Shown here piece after piece: positions 1-9,169 of a DNA stretch of 21,927 nucleotides. The position numbers and the translations under genes are program-made. Location: contig MNCI01018961.1 of the NCBI GenBank assembly GCA_015680685.1, positions 40,793-62,719 on the forward strand, written 5' to 3'. Source of the stretch: Gnetum montanum. Its lineage: Eukaryota; Streptophyta; Gnetopsida; Gnetales; Gnetaceae. The notes under the pieces were generated by a model. The model was not told where the DNA came from and did no database searches. It saw only the letters and a program-made list of their open reading frames with translations. Each line of letters starts with the position of its first letter. Position 1 is the first letter of the stretch.

Positions 1-789
1 TTCTTTTATACACTTGTATCCTCGACTAAACCCATTTACACCCTAGCTTCCTCTCTCGTCCGATACTTGTCCTTTAATGTTTATAGTAGGAACCAGCTTA
101 TATCTAGATAGAATTTTCTCCTATGTTCAGAAGAAATTGTTTATCGGATTCCTAGAGCTGCCACATTTCTCTGTTTAGCCTTTTGGCCTTTCCTAGTACT
201 GTTTATATGCTTTTTTCTTTTTCTTCGAATTTTACATATCTTTGTTTCCTCACTATTTTATGTGCACTAGAGCTTTTTAGTTCTTTGCTTATCATCTTGG
301 ATTTCGGGGTTTCTCTGAGGACGATCAGGGGCAGAGGTGAGCATCTCTCTCTCTCTTCCTACGCGGTCCTCCTCATGTGGCGACAGTAGATAGCAAACGA
401 CAGGTGACAGGCGTAGGAGTGCAGCACATCTGACAGAGTGCACGGTAGCGACAGCTAGTTACACATGGCGGTCTGGTGCACAATAGCCTTGTGAGCATCG
501 AAGGTGGCGATCATTTGACAGTAATGAACTCCTCTGAACTGCAGTAGGCAATCCTGTTATCTCCCTTGCAAGTAGTTGCTGTAGTAGACAAATCTATCTC
601 TGCCACAAGGGCAGCAACAGCGGCAGCAACCGCATACTGAAAGCACCTTTTGAACTTTTGAATTATTTATTGTCCTAGAAATTGCATAAATTATTTTAAG
701 TTTCCAATATTAAATTAAATTTAAGTTTTTAATATTTTTCTTAAAAATATTATTATTATTATTATTTTTTCCCATAGCCCTTTCAAGCT
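1..789. other. Unassigned sequence, no supported gene
   Basis: No recognisable protein domain on either strand. A short plus-strand frame at 183-389 is hydrophobic at its start but resembles nothing I know. The stretch from about 310 to 640 is clearly richer in G+C than its surroundings and starts with a CT dinucleotide run near 345-358. It then gives way abruptly to AT-rich sequence (655-770) with an (ATT)n run near 745-766. The compositional break suggests a junction between two sequence sources, but I could not place its edges. Confidence 0.5.
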
Positions 790-844
790 GAGACTATTCC
801 CAGGTTTTCGTACCCATACGGGAGGCGCCCTAGGTAATAGTCTC
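790..844. repeat. Compact inverted repeat (hairpin)
   Basis: The 9-bp arms GAGACTATT (790-798) and AATAGTCTC (836-844) are perfect reverse complements. The pairing continues inward as CC-AGG against CCTAGG with one bulge. The loop holds a second mini-stem, CGTA (809-812) with TACG (817-820). The insert is GC-richer than the DNA around it. Function unknown; it could be the end of a small mobile element or a structured RNA segment. Confidence 0.6.
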
Positions 845-1274
845 CTAAAACGAGTTTTCACAGGTGTTGGCGGCGTGTCCAAAATTTATGCATCAACACC
901 ATGTCCTTAAACAAATAAAGGAAGAGAGAAACAAATAAACTCTTCAAAGTTGCTATGACCAAACCAAGTCATCCACCATTAACCGGCTCCATGAGACCAC
1001 CCTGTGTTGCAATTTTATGTATAAAATCACATGCAAAAAATAAAAATGGTGCTCAGTCGTAGGGTCAGGGCAGGGTAGGGTAGGGCTTAGTGGTTTGATA
1101 GTGGCAAAGATTAGAGTGTTTCTTGTGGTGGTGGTGTTGTGGCTGATTTTGTTGTTGGGTGTGAATGAAGATGATATTGGAGGAGGTTGCAGCAACAATT
1201 CCTAGAAGGTAGGCAGTAGCAATGTCAAAAAGCACTAGCATTGGCACTGGCATCTCTGGTGATGAGTATGAGCA
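845..1274. other. Unassigned left flank of the Copia insertion
   Basis: No gene recognised. Minus-strand frames here (for example 1065-1253) begin with a hydrophobic stretch and run into Q/H-rich low complexity from a GTTGTG-type repeat near 1125-1165. GGGTAGGG/GGGCAGGG repeats lie near 1065-1085. If the Copia element is removed, this sequence becomes continuous with 6117 onward (see findings). Confidence 0.4.
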
Positions 1275-1279
1275 CTACA
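1275..1279. repeat. Target-site duplication, left copy (CTACA)
   Basis: CTACA immediately precedes the TG of the left LTR and recurs exactly at 6112-6116, directly after the CA of the right LTR. Five base pairs is the usual duplication size for Copia integrases. Confidence 0.88.
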
Positions 1280-1641
1280 TGTAAGATAAAAATTTGTGGA
1301 TTTCACAAGAAATATGTGTGCATAGATAACCAGAAATGCACAATGTGGAAGCAAATGGAATTGACCTCAAGCCATTGATGTCTTGAATTGAACTTGGTGT
1401 TTGGATTCTTCTTTTACATGGACGCTCTACAACAATGGTGTATGCAATCTTTAAGTGTTTGTGAAAGGGAGCAGAACTGCAATCCTATTGTGATTCGTGG
1501 TGCCTTTTTCTCCCATCAAGAATGAATTTATAAGCCACGGAACAGGTTACCAACAGAAATTAGAAAAAATAAAAGACCCAATGCCAACACGTAAATGCAT
1601 TAATATACACGCAAACATGGAAATTCATAACACATGTTACA
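1280..1641 (-). repeat. Copia 3' LTR (left copy)
   Basis: Starts TGTAA and ends TTACA, a perfect 5-bp terminal inverted repeat. It aligns along its whole length with 5720-6111, and is shorter because about 30 bp present in the right copy near 6026-6058 are missing here. The differences between the two LTRs are mainly transitions. Sequence just to the right (1642-1657), read on the minus strand as a purine-rich AAGTGGAATGGAAGAT, is in the right place for the polypurine tract that primes plus-strand DNA synthesis. Confidence 0.92.
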
Positions 1642-1910
1642 ATCTTCCATTCCACTTGATCTCCATGTTTAATCAAGTCCAAAGTTTAATAAATGCATGA
1701 ATCATGGCAATAGTTCCTCTTAATGTAAATGTTATCTTCCATGTATTACAATGCATTATTTTTCAAACATAATTCCTTATATGATAACTAGTTTTATGAA
1801 TAAACCAATGTTTTGCCATATGTAAATTTTCTCTATGCGCAAACCATATGAGAAAATAGCACAATTGAATAAGAGTTTCATTAAGACTGTAAAGTTGCAC
1901 GTACAACAAA
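1642..1910 (-). other. Copia 3' untranslated region and polypurine tract
   Basis: Non-coding sequence between the pol stop codon (complement of 1911-1913) and the 3' LTR. The purine-rich tract abuts the LTR. A short plus-strand frame at 1497-1700 crosses the LTR edge and is not considered real. Confidence 0.7.
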
Positions 1911-2715
1911 TTACATGATAGAACTAAGTTCCATCCGAACTACATGATCCTTAAATGACTTCGATGACATTCCTTTTGTCAAAGGATCAGCCATCATGAA
2001 TTCAATGTGTATATGCTCAATGATCACTTTGTTTTCCTTAATGTGTTCCCTTATGACTATGTACTTTATGTTAATGTGTTTACTTCAACTACCACTCTTA
2101 TTATTCTTAGCCATAAAAATAATAGTTGAATTGTTACAAAATATTATTAATGGCCTAAATATAGAATCCACAATTCTAAGCCCTAATATGAAACTGTTTA
2201 ACCATACACCATCTGAAGTAGCCTCAAAACAAGAAATGAAATCTGCCTCCATGGTAGAAGTAGCAATCAAAGTTTACTTTCCACTCCTCCAGGATATAGC
2301 TCCTCTAGCTAGCAAGCATAAAAACATAACCAGATATTGATTTCCATGAATCAACAGAGCCAACAAAGTCTAAATTGGAATAGCCAGTCACCTCTAAGGA
2401 GTCAGTTCGTTTATACATAAGCATGTAATCTTTTGTACCTTAAAGGTACCTCATCACCTTCTTTGCAATTCACCAGTGGTCAATACCTAGATTACCCTGA
2501 TATCTATCCAACATTCCCATAGCAAATGCAATGTCAAGTCTTGTGTAGACCTAAGCATACATAAGGCTTCCAACAGCTAAAGCATACGAAATTTTTCTTA
2601 TCTGACTTTTCTCTAAATCATTCCTAGGGCACTAGTTCAAATTGAACTTTTCACCCTTCATAGTGGATGCTATACTTAGTGAAGAATCTTTCATCTAAAA
2701 CTTTGAGAATCATGA
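1911..2715 (-). pseudogene. pol: Copia pol: RT C-terminal part and RNase H, broken
   Basis: Read from about 2715 leftward in one main frame. In order it holds the late RT segment (MKDSSLS, then VGSLMYA, then GMLDRYQGN), the connection (KKVMRYLKGTKDYMLMYKRT), the RNase H region (SISGYVFMLAS, STMEADFISCFEATSDGVW, NNSTIIFMAKNNKSGS, SKHINIKYIVIREH) and the tail HIEFMMADPLTKGMSSK ending at a TAA (complement of 1911-1913). In the RNase H region 'EAEY' is EADF and the DNS site reads NNS, so a catalytic Asp has become Asn. The whole RT palm with its YVDD motif is absent: the frame jumps from the integrase-RT linker straight to the thumb near 2706-2720. Stops interrupt at conserved Gln and Trp positions. 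Non-functional. Confidence 0.93.
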
Positions 2716-3823
2716 TGTTCAATAGGTTTTAGTATCTGTTGTTTAGTTGGATCTACTACTTCTTGATCAATAGTTTGTGGATCTTCAATGATTGGTTGTT
2801 GTTCACTACACATTTATGCTCTAGGCGTATTGTGCACAATAATCAATCTATTATTTGAAGTAGCAAGTTGAGCATCTGTATGATCTATCTCAGGAACAAT
2901 GTTCAAAGATCTACTACTCCCACTAATCAAGTCATTCTCAAGAAATTTAGTATTCCTTGATTCCAAAAACCTAGTAGTATGTGATGGGCAATAAAATCTA
3001 TATCCCTTATACCATTCAACATATCCAACGAAATACCCACTTATGGTCCTTGGGTCTAGATTCTTTTCTTGTGGATTATAGACTCTTACTTTAGATGGGC
3101 ATCCCCAAATGCGTATATGTCACAAATTTGACTTCTAACCTTTCCATAATTCAAATGGTGTCTTTGAGACAACCTTGGTTCAAACTTGGTTCAATATATA
3201 CATCACTGTCTTGAGAGCTTCAGTCCATAAGAACTTAGGAAGCTTGAAGCTACTAAGCATACTCTACACCATGTCCAATAATGTTTAGTTTCTTCTTTCT
3301 ACCACACCATTCTAGTCTGGAGATCCAAGCATACTGTACTAGGCAACAATTCCATGCTCTTGAAGAAACTTAGCAAATGGACCAAGTGCCTGTCCATCAT
3401 TAGTATATCTACCATAGTATTCACCACCTCTATCAGATCTCACTAACTTTATTTTCTTACCACATTGTTTCTTCACTTCAACCTTAAACACCTTAAGGCA
3501 TCTAAATCTTTACTCTTCTTATGAAGTAGGTATAGATACATATATCATGAGTAATCATTAATAAAGGTAATAAAATACTTTTGACCATACACATTCACAT
3601 CTGGACTACAAATATCTTTATGTATGATCTCTAATATGTCTAAACTCCTCTTGGCACCTTTCTTTAACATATTGGTCTGCTTTCCCTTTATGCAATCCAC
3701 CTGAGTATCAAAGTCAGTAAAATCTAGAGTACTAAGTACTCCATCATTTACTAATCTCTTTATTCTCTCAATAGAGATATGTCCTAATCTATGATGCCAC
3801 AACATAGAGGACTCGTTATTCAT
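2716..3823 (-). pseudogene. pol: Copia pol: pre-integrase zinc domain and integrase, broken
   Basis: From 3823 leftward: a GAG-pre-integrase/HHCC region (MLWHHRLGHISIERIKRL, then VDCIKGKQ; the first zinc Cys is replaced, reading TQVDC), then the integrase core. The three acidic catalytic residues can all be read: FINDYS near 3545-3560, SDRGGEYYG near 3425-3445, and the Glu of VVERRN near 3295. The C-terminal part follows (TPFELWKG, HIRIWGCPSKVRVYNPQEK, ISGYFVGYVEWYKGYRFYCP), with a linker of the type that precedes RT (QPIIEDPQTIDQEVVDPTKQ). The frame changes near 3545. Stops occur at positions where the family has Gln, Arg or Trp, for example the TAG at the complement of 3312-3314 (consensus PDQNG). 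Inactive. Confidence 0.93.
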
Positions 3824-3876
3824 AACACACTCTTAATTCCAACATGAACATGCATAGAAGTATAAGAAGTTTCCTT

Positions 3877-4225
3877 TTATAAATTAATGTTGAAAAGACC
3901 ATCTGTTAATGTACCACTTCCAATAAGTTCAGATCTATAATGTAGAATAAATATAATATTTGAAAAATTAAAGGAAAATCCCAATGATTCAAGCCTTGAA
4001 ATAGAACTTAAATTCCTTAAAAAACTTGGAATATAAAATGTCTTTTCCAACTCTAAAATAAAACCACTACTTAAAACTAATTTGCATGTTCCCATTGCCT
4101 CCACATGTGAGTGCATCTTGTTGTCTGAATAGATGCAAGACTCACTTCCCACTAGCTTCCTTAGGTTTTGCACCCTCTACAAGGAATTGGTAACATGGAT
4201 TGTAGAACCAAATTTAATCCACATG
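3877..4225 (-). pseudogene. pol: Copia protease remnant, catalytic motif lost
   Basis: The frame reads WIKFGSTIHVTNSL, then a stop, then VQNLRKLVGSESCIYSDN, MGTCKLVLSSGFILELEKTF, YIPSFLRNLSSISRLESLGF and IGSGTLTDGLFNIN. This is the retropepsin region of plant Copia elements. The catalytic D-S/T-G triad, expected after W-V/I, reads K-F-G (codons within 4204-4221), so the active-site Asp is gone. The downstream beta-rich part up to the GLFNIN/GLYRIN signature is well kept. It lies directly upstream of the pre-integrase domain in the transcript, with a frame change between them. Confidence 0.9.
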
Positions 4226-5163
4226 TGTCATGGCCAACATCAATGATATTATATTCAAAAAAAAGCAAGAGTTGAGTACCTTTCTTTTCAAGCCATTTCT
4301 GATATTTAGGATAATTATTCTTTATGTGCCCTTTCTTTTTGTAGAAAAAACATCTGGATTCCTTAATATTAGCTTGTGTAGGAAATTTGACCTTCTACTT
4401 GCCTTTGGCTTGTTCTTTATTCTTTTCTTGTGTGACCAAATGCACACTCTCTTTCACTTCCATCCCAAGTCTACCCTCTTCTTGCACACACATGATCATT
4501 AGTTCATTGATTGATCATTTGTTCCTATGTGTGTTATAAGAAATTTTAAAGGGTTCGTATTATGGTGGGAGCGTGTTTAAGATGTAGTGCAAAAGGAAAG
4601 ATTTTGATATCTCAACCTCATGTGTTTTTGAGTTGAGCCACTATATCCCTCATTTGCATGATGTGCTCACACACACCACAAATTTTGGTGAGCTTCATGG
4701 ATGAGAATTTCATTATTAAGGTGCTAGTCAATGCTTTGTCTAATGACTCAAATTTTTCATTAATTTCCTTTAACAAAATGTGCACATTGTCATACTATTC
4801 TAGTGAACCATGCATACCAGCTGAGATCTTGGTTTTTATGAACATGAAACAAAGATGATTAGATCACTCACATTTTTTATAATTACCAATATCATCTAGA
4901 TGGCTAGTTGTTGTAACGGCAGGTGGTTCATCCTTACAAATAGCATAATCAATGTCCATCCAACCTAAATGAGGAAGAATTCTCTCCTTCCACACCTTAT
5001 AATTATCACCCTTTAATTCATGAATGTCACATTTAGAATCAAAGTAGCTTATAGGTTGTACAACTGCATAATTAAGCATGCTTATGTCACTAAATTTGAG
5101 GTTAAAATACCATAAGACATGTTTACCAATGTAAATTATGTAAAAATATAAATCAAATGACAT
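4226..5163 (-). pseudogene. gag: Copia gag with decayed zinc knuckle
   Basis: N-terminal part at 5163-4864: FDSKCDIHELKGDNYKVWKE, then RILPHLGWMDIDYAICKDEP, the usual start of Copia Gag in this lineage; the likely start Met is in MLNYAVVQ near 5075-5085. The middle part at about 4866-4560 reads FIKTKISAGMHGSLE and KALTSTLIMKFSSMKLTKI then HIMQMRDIVAQLKN (UBN2-type Gag). The C-terminal zinc knuckle at 4311-4352 reads CFFYKKKGHIKNNY, so two of the four ligands (Cys4 and Cys14 of CX2CX4HX4C) have become Tyr, each a G-to-A change. Several stops and frame changes separate the parts. Two plus-strand frames here (4230-4502 and 4658-4858) are antisense shadows. Confidence 0.9.
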
Positions 5164-5705
5164 AAAATTGCCTATGGGCTAGATTTTAATTCAAACATAT
5201 TCATATATTATTACAATGAAACTGTTAAATTATATTCCTTTTCTTAATCCCTATGGGCAAATTAAGAAAAATAATTTAAAATATCATCCTAATTAATCAT
5301 AATAAATACAATAAAAATTATTGTGGTGTAAAGTTTATTATATTACATATGATTAATCACAATTTAATTTTCCATATGTGATCCAAAACTTTTAATAATT
5401 TTTGCACAATTAAAGATGTTGTGGCTACTCTCTAATCGTACAAAAAAAAATATATCACAAGTTACAATTTTATGCAGAAAAAACTATGCATTTAAAAATT
5501 TTTAATATTCTTCAAATAGGCAACTTTGTGCATAGTTTAAAACCCAAAAATATCACCTAAATGGGCACCCATCATGCCTTGCAAAAAGGACCCACACAAA
5601 CCAACACCACAAAGGTTAGTAATTTTACAAGGATGGCCATCACAATCATAAACACGCCTACCACTTACTAACTGGTAATGGCATCAAGATAGAGATAAAG
5701 ATGAA
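5164..5705 (-). other. Copia 5' leader
   Basis: Untranslated leader between the primer-binding site and gag. Very AT-rich from 5164 to 5520, with more mixed sequence up to the primer site. No other feature seen. Confidence 0.7.
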
Positions 5706-5717
5706 GCTCCAATACCA
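5706..5717 (-). promoter_or_regulatory. Primer-binding site (initiator tRNA-Met type)
   Basis: Read on the minus strand this is TGGTATTGGAGC, two bases after the right LTR. The usual Copia primer site complementary to the 3' end of initiator tRNA-Met is TGGTATCAGAGC, so 10 of 12 bases match. Its place fixes 5720-6111 as the 5' LTR. Confidence 0.88.
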
Positions 5718-5719
5718 AA

Positions 5720-6111
5720 TATAAGACAAAAATTTGTGGATTGCACAAGAAATTTACATGCATAGATAATCAGAAATGTACAATGCGGAAGCAAATGGAA
5801 CTAACCTCCAGCCATTGATACCCTGAATTAAACTTGGTGTTTGGATTCTTCTTTCATATTGGTGCTCTACAACAATGGTGTATGCAACCTCTAAGCGTCT
5901 GTGAGAGAGACCAAAACTGCAATCATGTTGTGATTCATGGTGCCTTTGTTCTCCCATCAAGAATGAATTTATAGGCCACGGAATTAGTTCCCATGAGAAA
6001 TTAGAAAAAATAAAAGATCCAATGCCAATGTGTAAACATGTTACTAGATATGAAGGCCACCTTGATGCATTAATGTATGTGTAAATGTGGAAACGTGTAA
6101 CGCATGTTACA
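5720..6111 (-). repeat. Copia 5' LTR (right copy)
   Basis: A 392-bp direct copy of 1280-1641. The inner terminus is TATAAG where the left LTR has TGTAAG, a single transition in the terminal dinucleotide. The outer end TTACA is intact and is followed by the CTACA target duplication. It carries about 30 bp (near 6026-6058) that the left LTR lacks. Confidence 0.92.
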
Positions 6112-6116
6112 CTACA
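6112..6116. repeat. Target-site duplication, right copy (CTACA)
   Basis: Exact match to 1275-1279; see the left copy. Confidence 0.88.
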
Positions 6117-6574
6117 ATCATGGACACAATAGAGGTAATCTTCTTAGTTTGGCTACACCTGCATAAGCCTCCCTTGCCATTGAAAGAAAATTGCAAAGGC
6201 CCATCACTAGGAAATTATTGCTCAAATTAAATTTCCAAACTAGAGAAGCCATTAAATAAATAAGCTCCTCCCTACAAGCATGTTTCCATGTTTTGTGTGC
6301 CAAAGGATTAGGATAACTCTTCAATTTTAGGTCCTCCACTATGCATACATGCAATGTACAACCTTTTAAAATAAATTTTTGGTAGCATTTTAAAAGAATT
6401 TTTACAACCCTTATTATTCAGATATGTGCCTTGTAATTTTTAATATGTGGAAATCTTGTAGTCTTGTCCCAGCATCACTAAAATCCAAAGTCTAGCCAAG
6501 TTTATCATCTAGACAACATACTGTTAATGGTATATTCTTGCTTTTAAAGCATATTATTTAATCATTATTAATAA
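6117..6574. other. Right flank of the Copia insertion; unassigned
   Basis: A 78-codon minus-strand frame (6118-6354) is open but not recognised. The next minus frame over the same bases reads GPLQFSFNGKGGLC and then KKITSIV running into the insertion site (see findings). The rest, 6355-6574, is AT-rich with nothing recognisable. Confidence 0.4.
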
Positions 6575-6665
6575 TGATGTCTTACTTTAATGGTAATACT
6601 TAAATTTGGAAGTTCTAAGTTTAATTTCATTGGCATGGTTGAGTTATAAATAAATATTTTTAAAA
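6575..6665 (+). repeat. Possible tRNA-derived SINE fragment
   Basis: The order is that of a plant SINE head: a box-A-like TTACTTTAATGGTAATACTT (6582-6601), then a box-B-like AGTTCTAAGTTTAATTTC (6611-6628), then CATTGGCATGGTTGAGTTAT and an A/T-rich tail. Box B is degenerate compared with the GGTTCGAATCC type. No target duplication was found, so this is a pattern call only. Confidence 0.3.
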
Positions 6666-6946
6666 ATATTAAGTCAACAACAATAGAAAAGATTATATTA
6701 ATAAAAGAAAAGGTACAATAAACTTGTTAGCCATCCCTATGCACCTATCAAAAAGGAGAGCCTATTACTAAGTGAGTAACATTATGTTACATCACTTTTG
6801 TAGGCTCTTGGGTATTGATATGTAGATTTAATTTTTCTCTAGCAAATTTGATGATTCTTCATTAGATCTATTTTTCTTTTCAGTGGATCTAATTTTCTCA
6901 TTGTTTAATTTTTCTTTAATTGATTTGACCTATCTAGAATTCCCCT

Positions 6947-7900
6947 ATGGAGGTATCTAAATTACCCTCAATTTCTTCAATTGATGCCAAAATTTCTACT
7001 TCTTCAATTTTTGTTAATTTTGAGAATGTAGATTTACAAGCTAGTGAGTGAAAATTTATGATGCCTTCTACTAATGTTGATGTAACTAAGATATTTGATT
7101 TTGTTCATCTTAATGATGTATACGAGTCACTAGTAGTTGATCTTACATCATGATATATTTTCATTCAAATTTTAGATTACCTTCCTTGTATTCCAAGTTT
7201 TGCCTCATAATTAAATGATGTAAGGCAAAAATATGACATTCAAGTCATTCATACCAAGTATTATTTTCCTTTTTTCTACTTGTTGAACTAGGTAATGGTT
7301 CAATGGTGCAATGTGCCCTAGATGTAGGATCATGTATACATAAGCATGTAGTATTGATCATTCATAAGTGGATTGAAAATTTTGATGTCGAATTTGAAGA
7401 ATATTTAAAGTTCCATGTTTTGTCTAGTTATTTATCTTCTACTAATTTTTCAAAAAGCTAAGCAAGGAATTGTTAGTATTCTTGATCTTATTAAGCATAT
7501 GGAATCTATTTCCACATCATTTGGTTCTTGTAGACATTGTTTTATTCAAATTAATCTTCTTAATTGAAAAAAAGAATTGGTATTATGAGCAAGCAAGAAG
7601 GCTTATATTTAGCCAATCACATATTAGAATCTTTCTAATTCTTGCAAATTTTGTTATCATAAAGGATATTTATTTAATGCTTATTCTTTTTTCTAAAGAA
7701 AAAAGATGTCAAGAAAAGAATAAACATGTTGAAGTTGAAGATAGTAAAAAACAATCTAAAGCTAAAGAGATGAAAAATCAAGATAATATCAATGGTAAGA
7801 ATGATTAAATAACAATAAAGAAACTAGAGAAGGCAAAAGGTTCTGTAAATATTTTTATTTTTGCTACACCAAGTATTGATCAATCTAGACAATTAACATT
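6947..7900 (+). pseudogene. Decayed gag-like frame with a CCHC zinc knuckle
   Basis: Read on the plus strand from an ATG at 6947. The first 114 codons have three internal stops and run MEVSKLPSISSIDAKIS to KYDIQVIHTKYYFPFF. After a frame change comes VELGNGSMVQCALDVGS, then IIHKWIENFDVEFEEYLKFH, then (another frame) GIVSILDLIKHMESISTSFG. The key part, 7643-7684, reads CKFCYHKGYLFNAY: a CX2CX4HX4C knuckle in which His9 and Cys14 have both become Tyr, each by one transition (CAT or TGT to TAT). A lysine-rich segment follows (KAKEMKNQD). The knuckle suggests a retroelement Gag-type protein; I do not recognise the family, and the orientation is opposite to the elements on both sides. Confidence 0.5.
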
Positions 7901-8170
7901 TAAGGCATGTAAGAAGATTAATGTCTACCCAAAGATGACATCTTTTGTTGATAAGCAATGCTTTAGAAAATTATCAAAAAACTCAACATGAGGTTAATCA
8001 TGATGGATATTATATGGTAGTATTTACTTTTGTACCTTCATCTCCTACAAAAGATGGTATTTCACCAAAGCTTTCTATTACTACATCAAATCCTTTTGTT
8101 ATTTTAAGTTCAAATACACATTAAAAATGATGTAAATGTTGTTAGAACTCAGACCATTCTCCCTAATCAT
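7746..8170 (+). repeat. Direct duplication, copy 1
   Basis: Matches 8441-8870 at an offset of about 695-698 bp. Shared landmarks: the TCTAAAGCTAAA-type start, GGCAAAAG.TTCT.TAAATATT, AGTATTGATCAAT, CTACCCAAAGAT.A.ATCTTTT, ACTTTTGTACCTT, and the end ATGATGTAAATGTTGTTAG. It covers the C-terminal end of the gag-like frame above and continues past it. The reading frame is broken in both copies. Confidence 0.85.
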
Positions 8171-8440
8171 AATTATTTTTTCTCTTTTATTTTTTCAAAG
8201 CATCTATTGTAAAACTGTTCACCTGAGAAGACATCTATAAAATTGAAAAGTTCTTCCTTTGTATGTTGTTTCTAGGGTCTTTTACTCAATGATTAAGCAT
8301 GTGATGTATCCTAAATATGATAATAAGTTGACCAATCTCCTAATATAAAAAAAATCCACCTAGAAACTTAACCATTTAATAAAATAAAGCAACCCAATGA
8401 CACAATTCCAATTTAATTTTAAGAAAAATTTTAGGATATT
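8171..8440. other. Spacer between the two duplication copies
   Basis: AT-rich, no recognised gene. If the duplication was tandem, this is the unduplicated or diverged remainder of a roughly 695-bp unit. Confidence 0.5.
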
Positions 8441-8870
8441 AAAAAATAATTTAAAGCTAAACAGACCAAAAATTAAGATACTGTCAATGATAAGAATGAT
8501 CAAATGACACTAAAGAAATCAAAGAAGGCAAAAGCTTCTATAAATATTTTTACTTTTGTTACACAAAGTATTGATCAATTTGGATAGTTAGCATGTAAAG
8601 TATGTAAGAAGACTACTATCTACCCAAAGATAATATCTTTTGTTGACAATTAAGGCTTTAGAAGATAATCAAGTAACTTGATGTAAGGCTAATCATGATA
8701 GACATTATGTGCTAACATTTACTTTTGTACCTTTTTCTTCTATAAAAGATAATATTTTGTCAAAGCTTTCTATTGCTACATTGAATTCTATTGCTATTTT
8801 AAGTTCAAAAAAAGATATGAAAAATGATGTAAATGTTGTTAGGACTAGGAACATCTTCCCTACTAACTAT
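8441..8870 (+). repeat. Direct duplication, copy 2
   Basis: Second copy of 7746-8170, with numerous substitutions and small indels, so the duplication is old. A plus-strand frame (8709-9056) opens inside it and continues beyond; its first half corresponds to the same protein-like segment in copy 1 (TFTFVP near the start), but neither is recognised. Confidence 0.85.
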
Positions 8871-9169
8871 TGTAACACATTTCACATCTTCAACATCTTA
8901 AGGCTTCTCAAAAGGTCTCAATTTCAACATCATACATCTTTGGTAACATTATTAGTTTTTCTAATGATCTACAAGTCTTCTTTCAATTTGATGTATATAT
9001 TTGAATTGTTTAGTGATCAAAAAATACTTGACTCATTTCCTGTGAGGTTATTGTAAATTCAATTATGATGATTTTCACCACAACATCTTTTTAGTCTTAG
9101 AAGGAGGGCTAATTCGTCAAGAGTTAGGGTCATTTCCTACGGTCTACTTACAAGTAAAATTAGCTTTTT
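8871..9169. other. Unassigned AT-rich sequence
   Basis: No feature recognised apart from the tail of the plus-strand frame ending at 9056. A slightly less AT-rich stretch lies at 9095-9145. Confidence 0.4.

Larger units (their letters stand above)
1280..6111 (-). mobile_element. Decayed full-length Ty1/Copia LTR retrotransposon
   Basis: A 4.8-kb element read on the minus strand, so its 5' end is at 6111. Seen directly: two direct LTRs (1280-1641 and 5720-6111), a 5-bp target duplication, a primer-binding site inside the right LTR, and remnants of gag, protease, integrase, RT and RNase H in the Copia order (integrase before RT). The family is recognised from the gag start (GDNYKVWKERILPHLGWMD), the zinc knuckle, the integrase SDRGGEY motif and the ADPLTKGM tail. 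LTRs are only about 84% identical by hand count, so the insertion is old. It cannot be autonomous: the RT core is deleted, the protease Asp is lost, and there are many stops and frameshifts. Confidence 0.95.

Noticed and set aside
790-848. Hairpin followed by CTAA as a Helitron 3' end
   Set aside because: The CTRR motif touches the stem, whereas Helitron ends have about ten bases between hairpin and CTRR; no matching 5' end was seen.
1996-2340. Plus-strand 114-codon hydrophobic ORF
   Set aside because: It is antisense to the well-recognised Copia RNase H region.
4230-4858. Two plus-strand ORFs (90 and 66 codons)
   Set aside because: Antisense to Copia gag and its zinc knuckle; the minus-strand reading is the recognised one.
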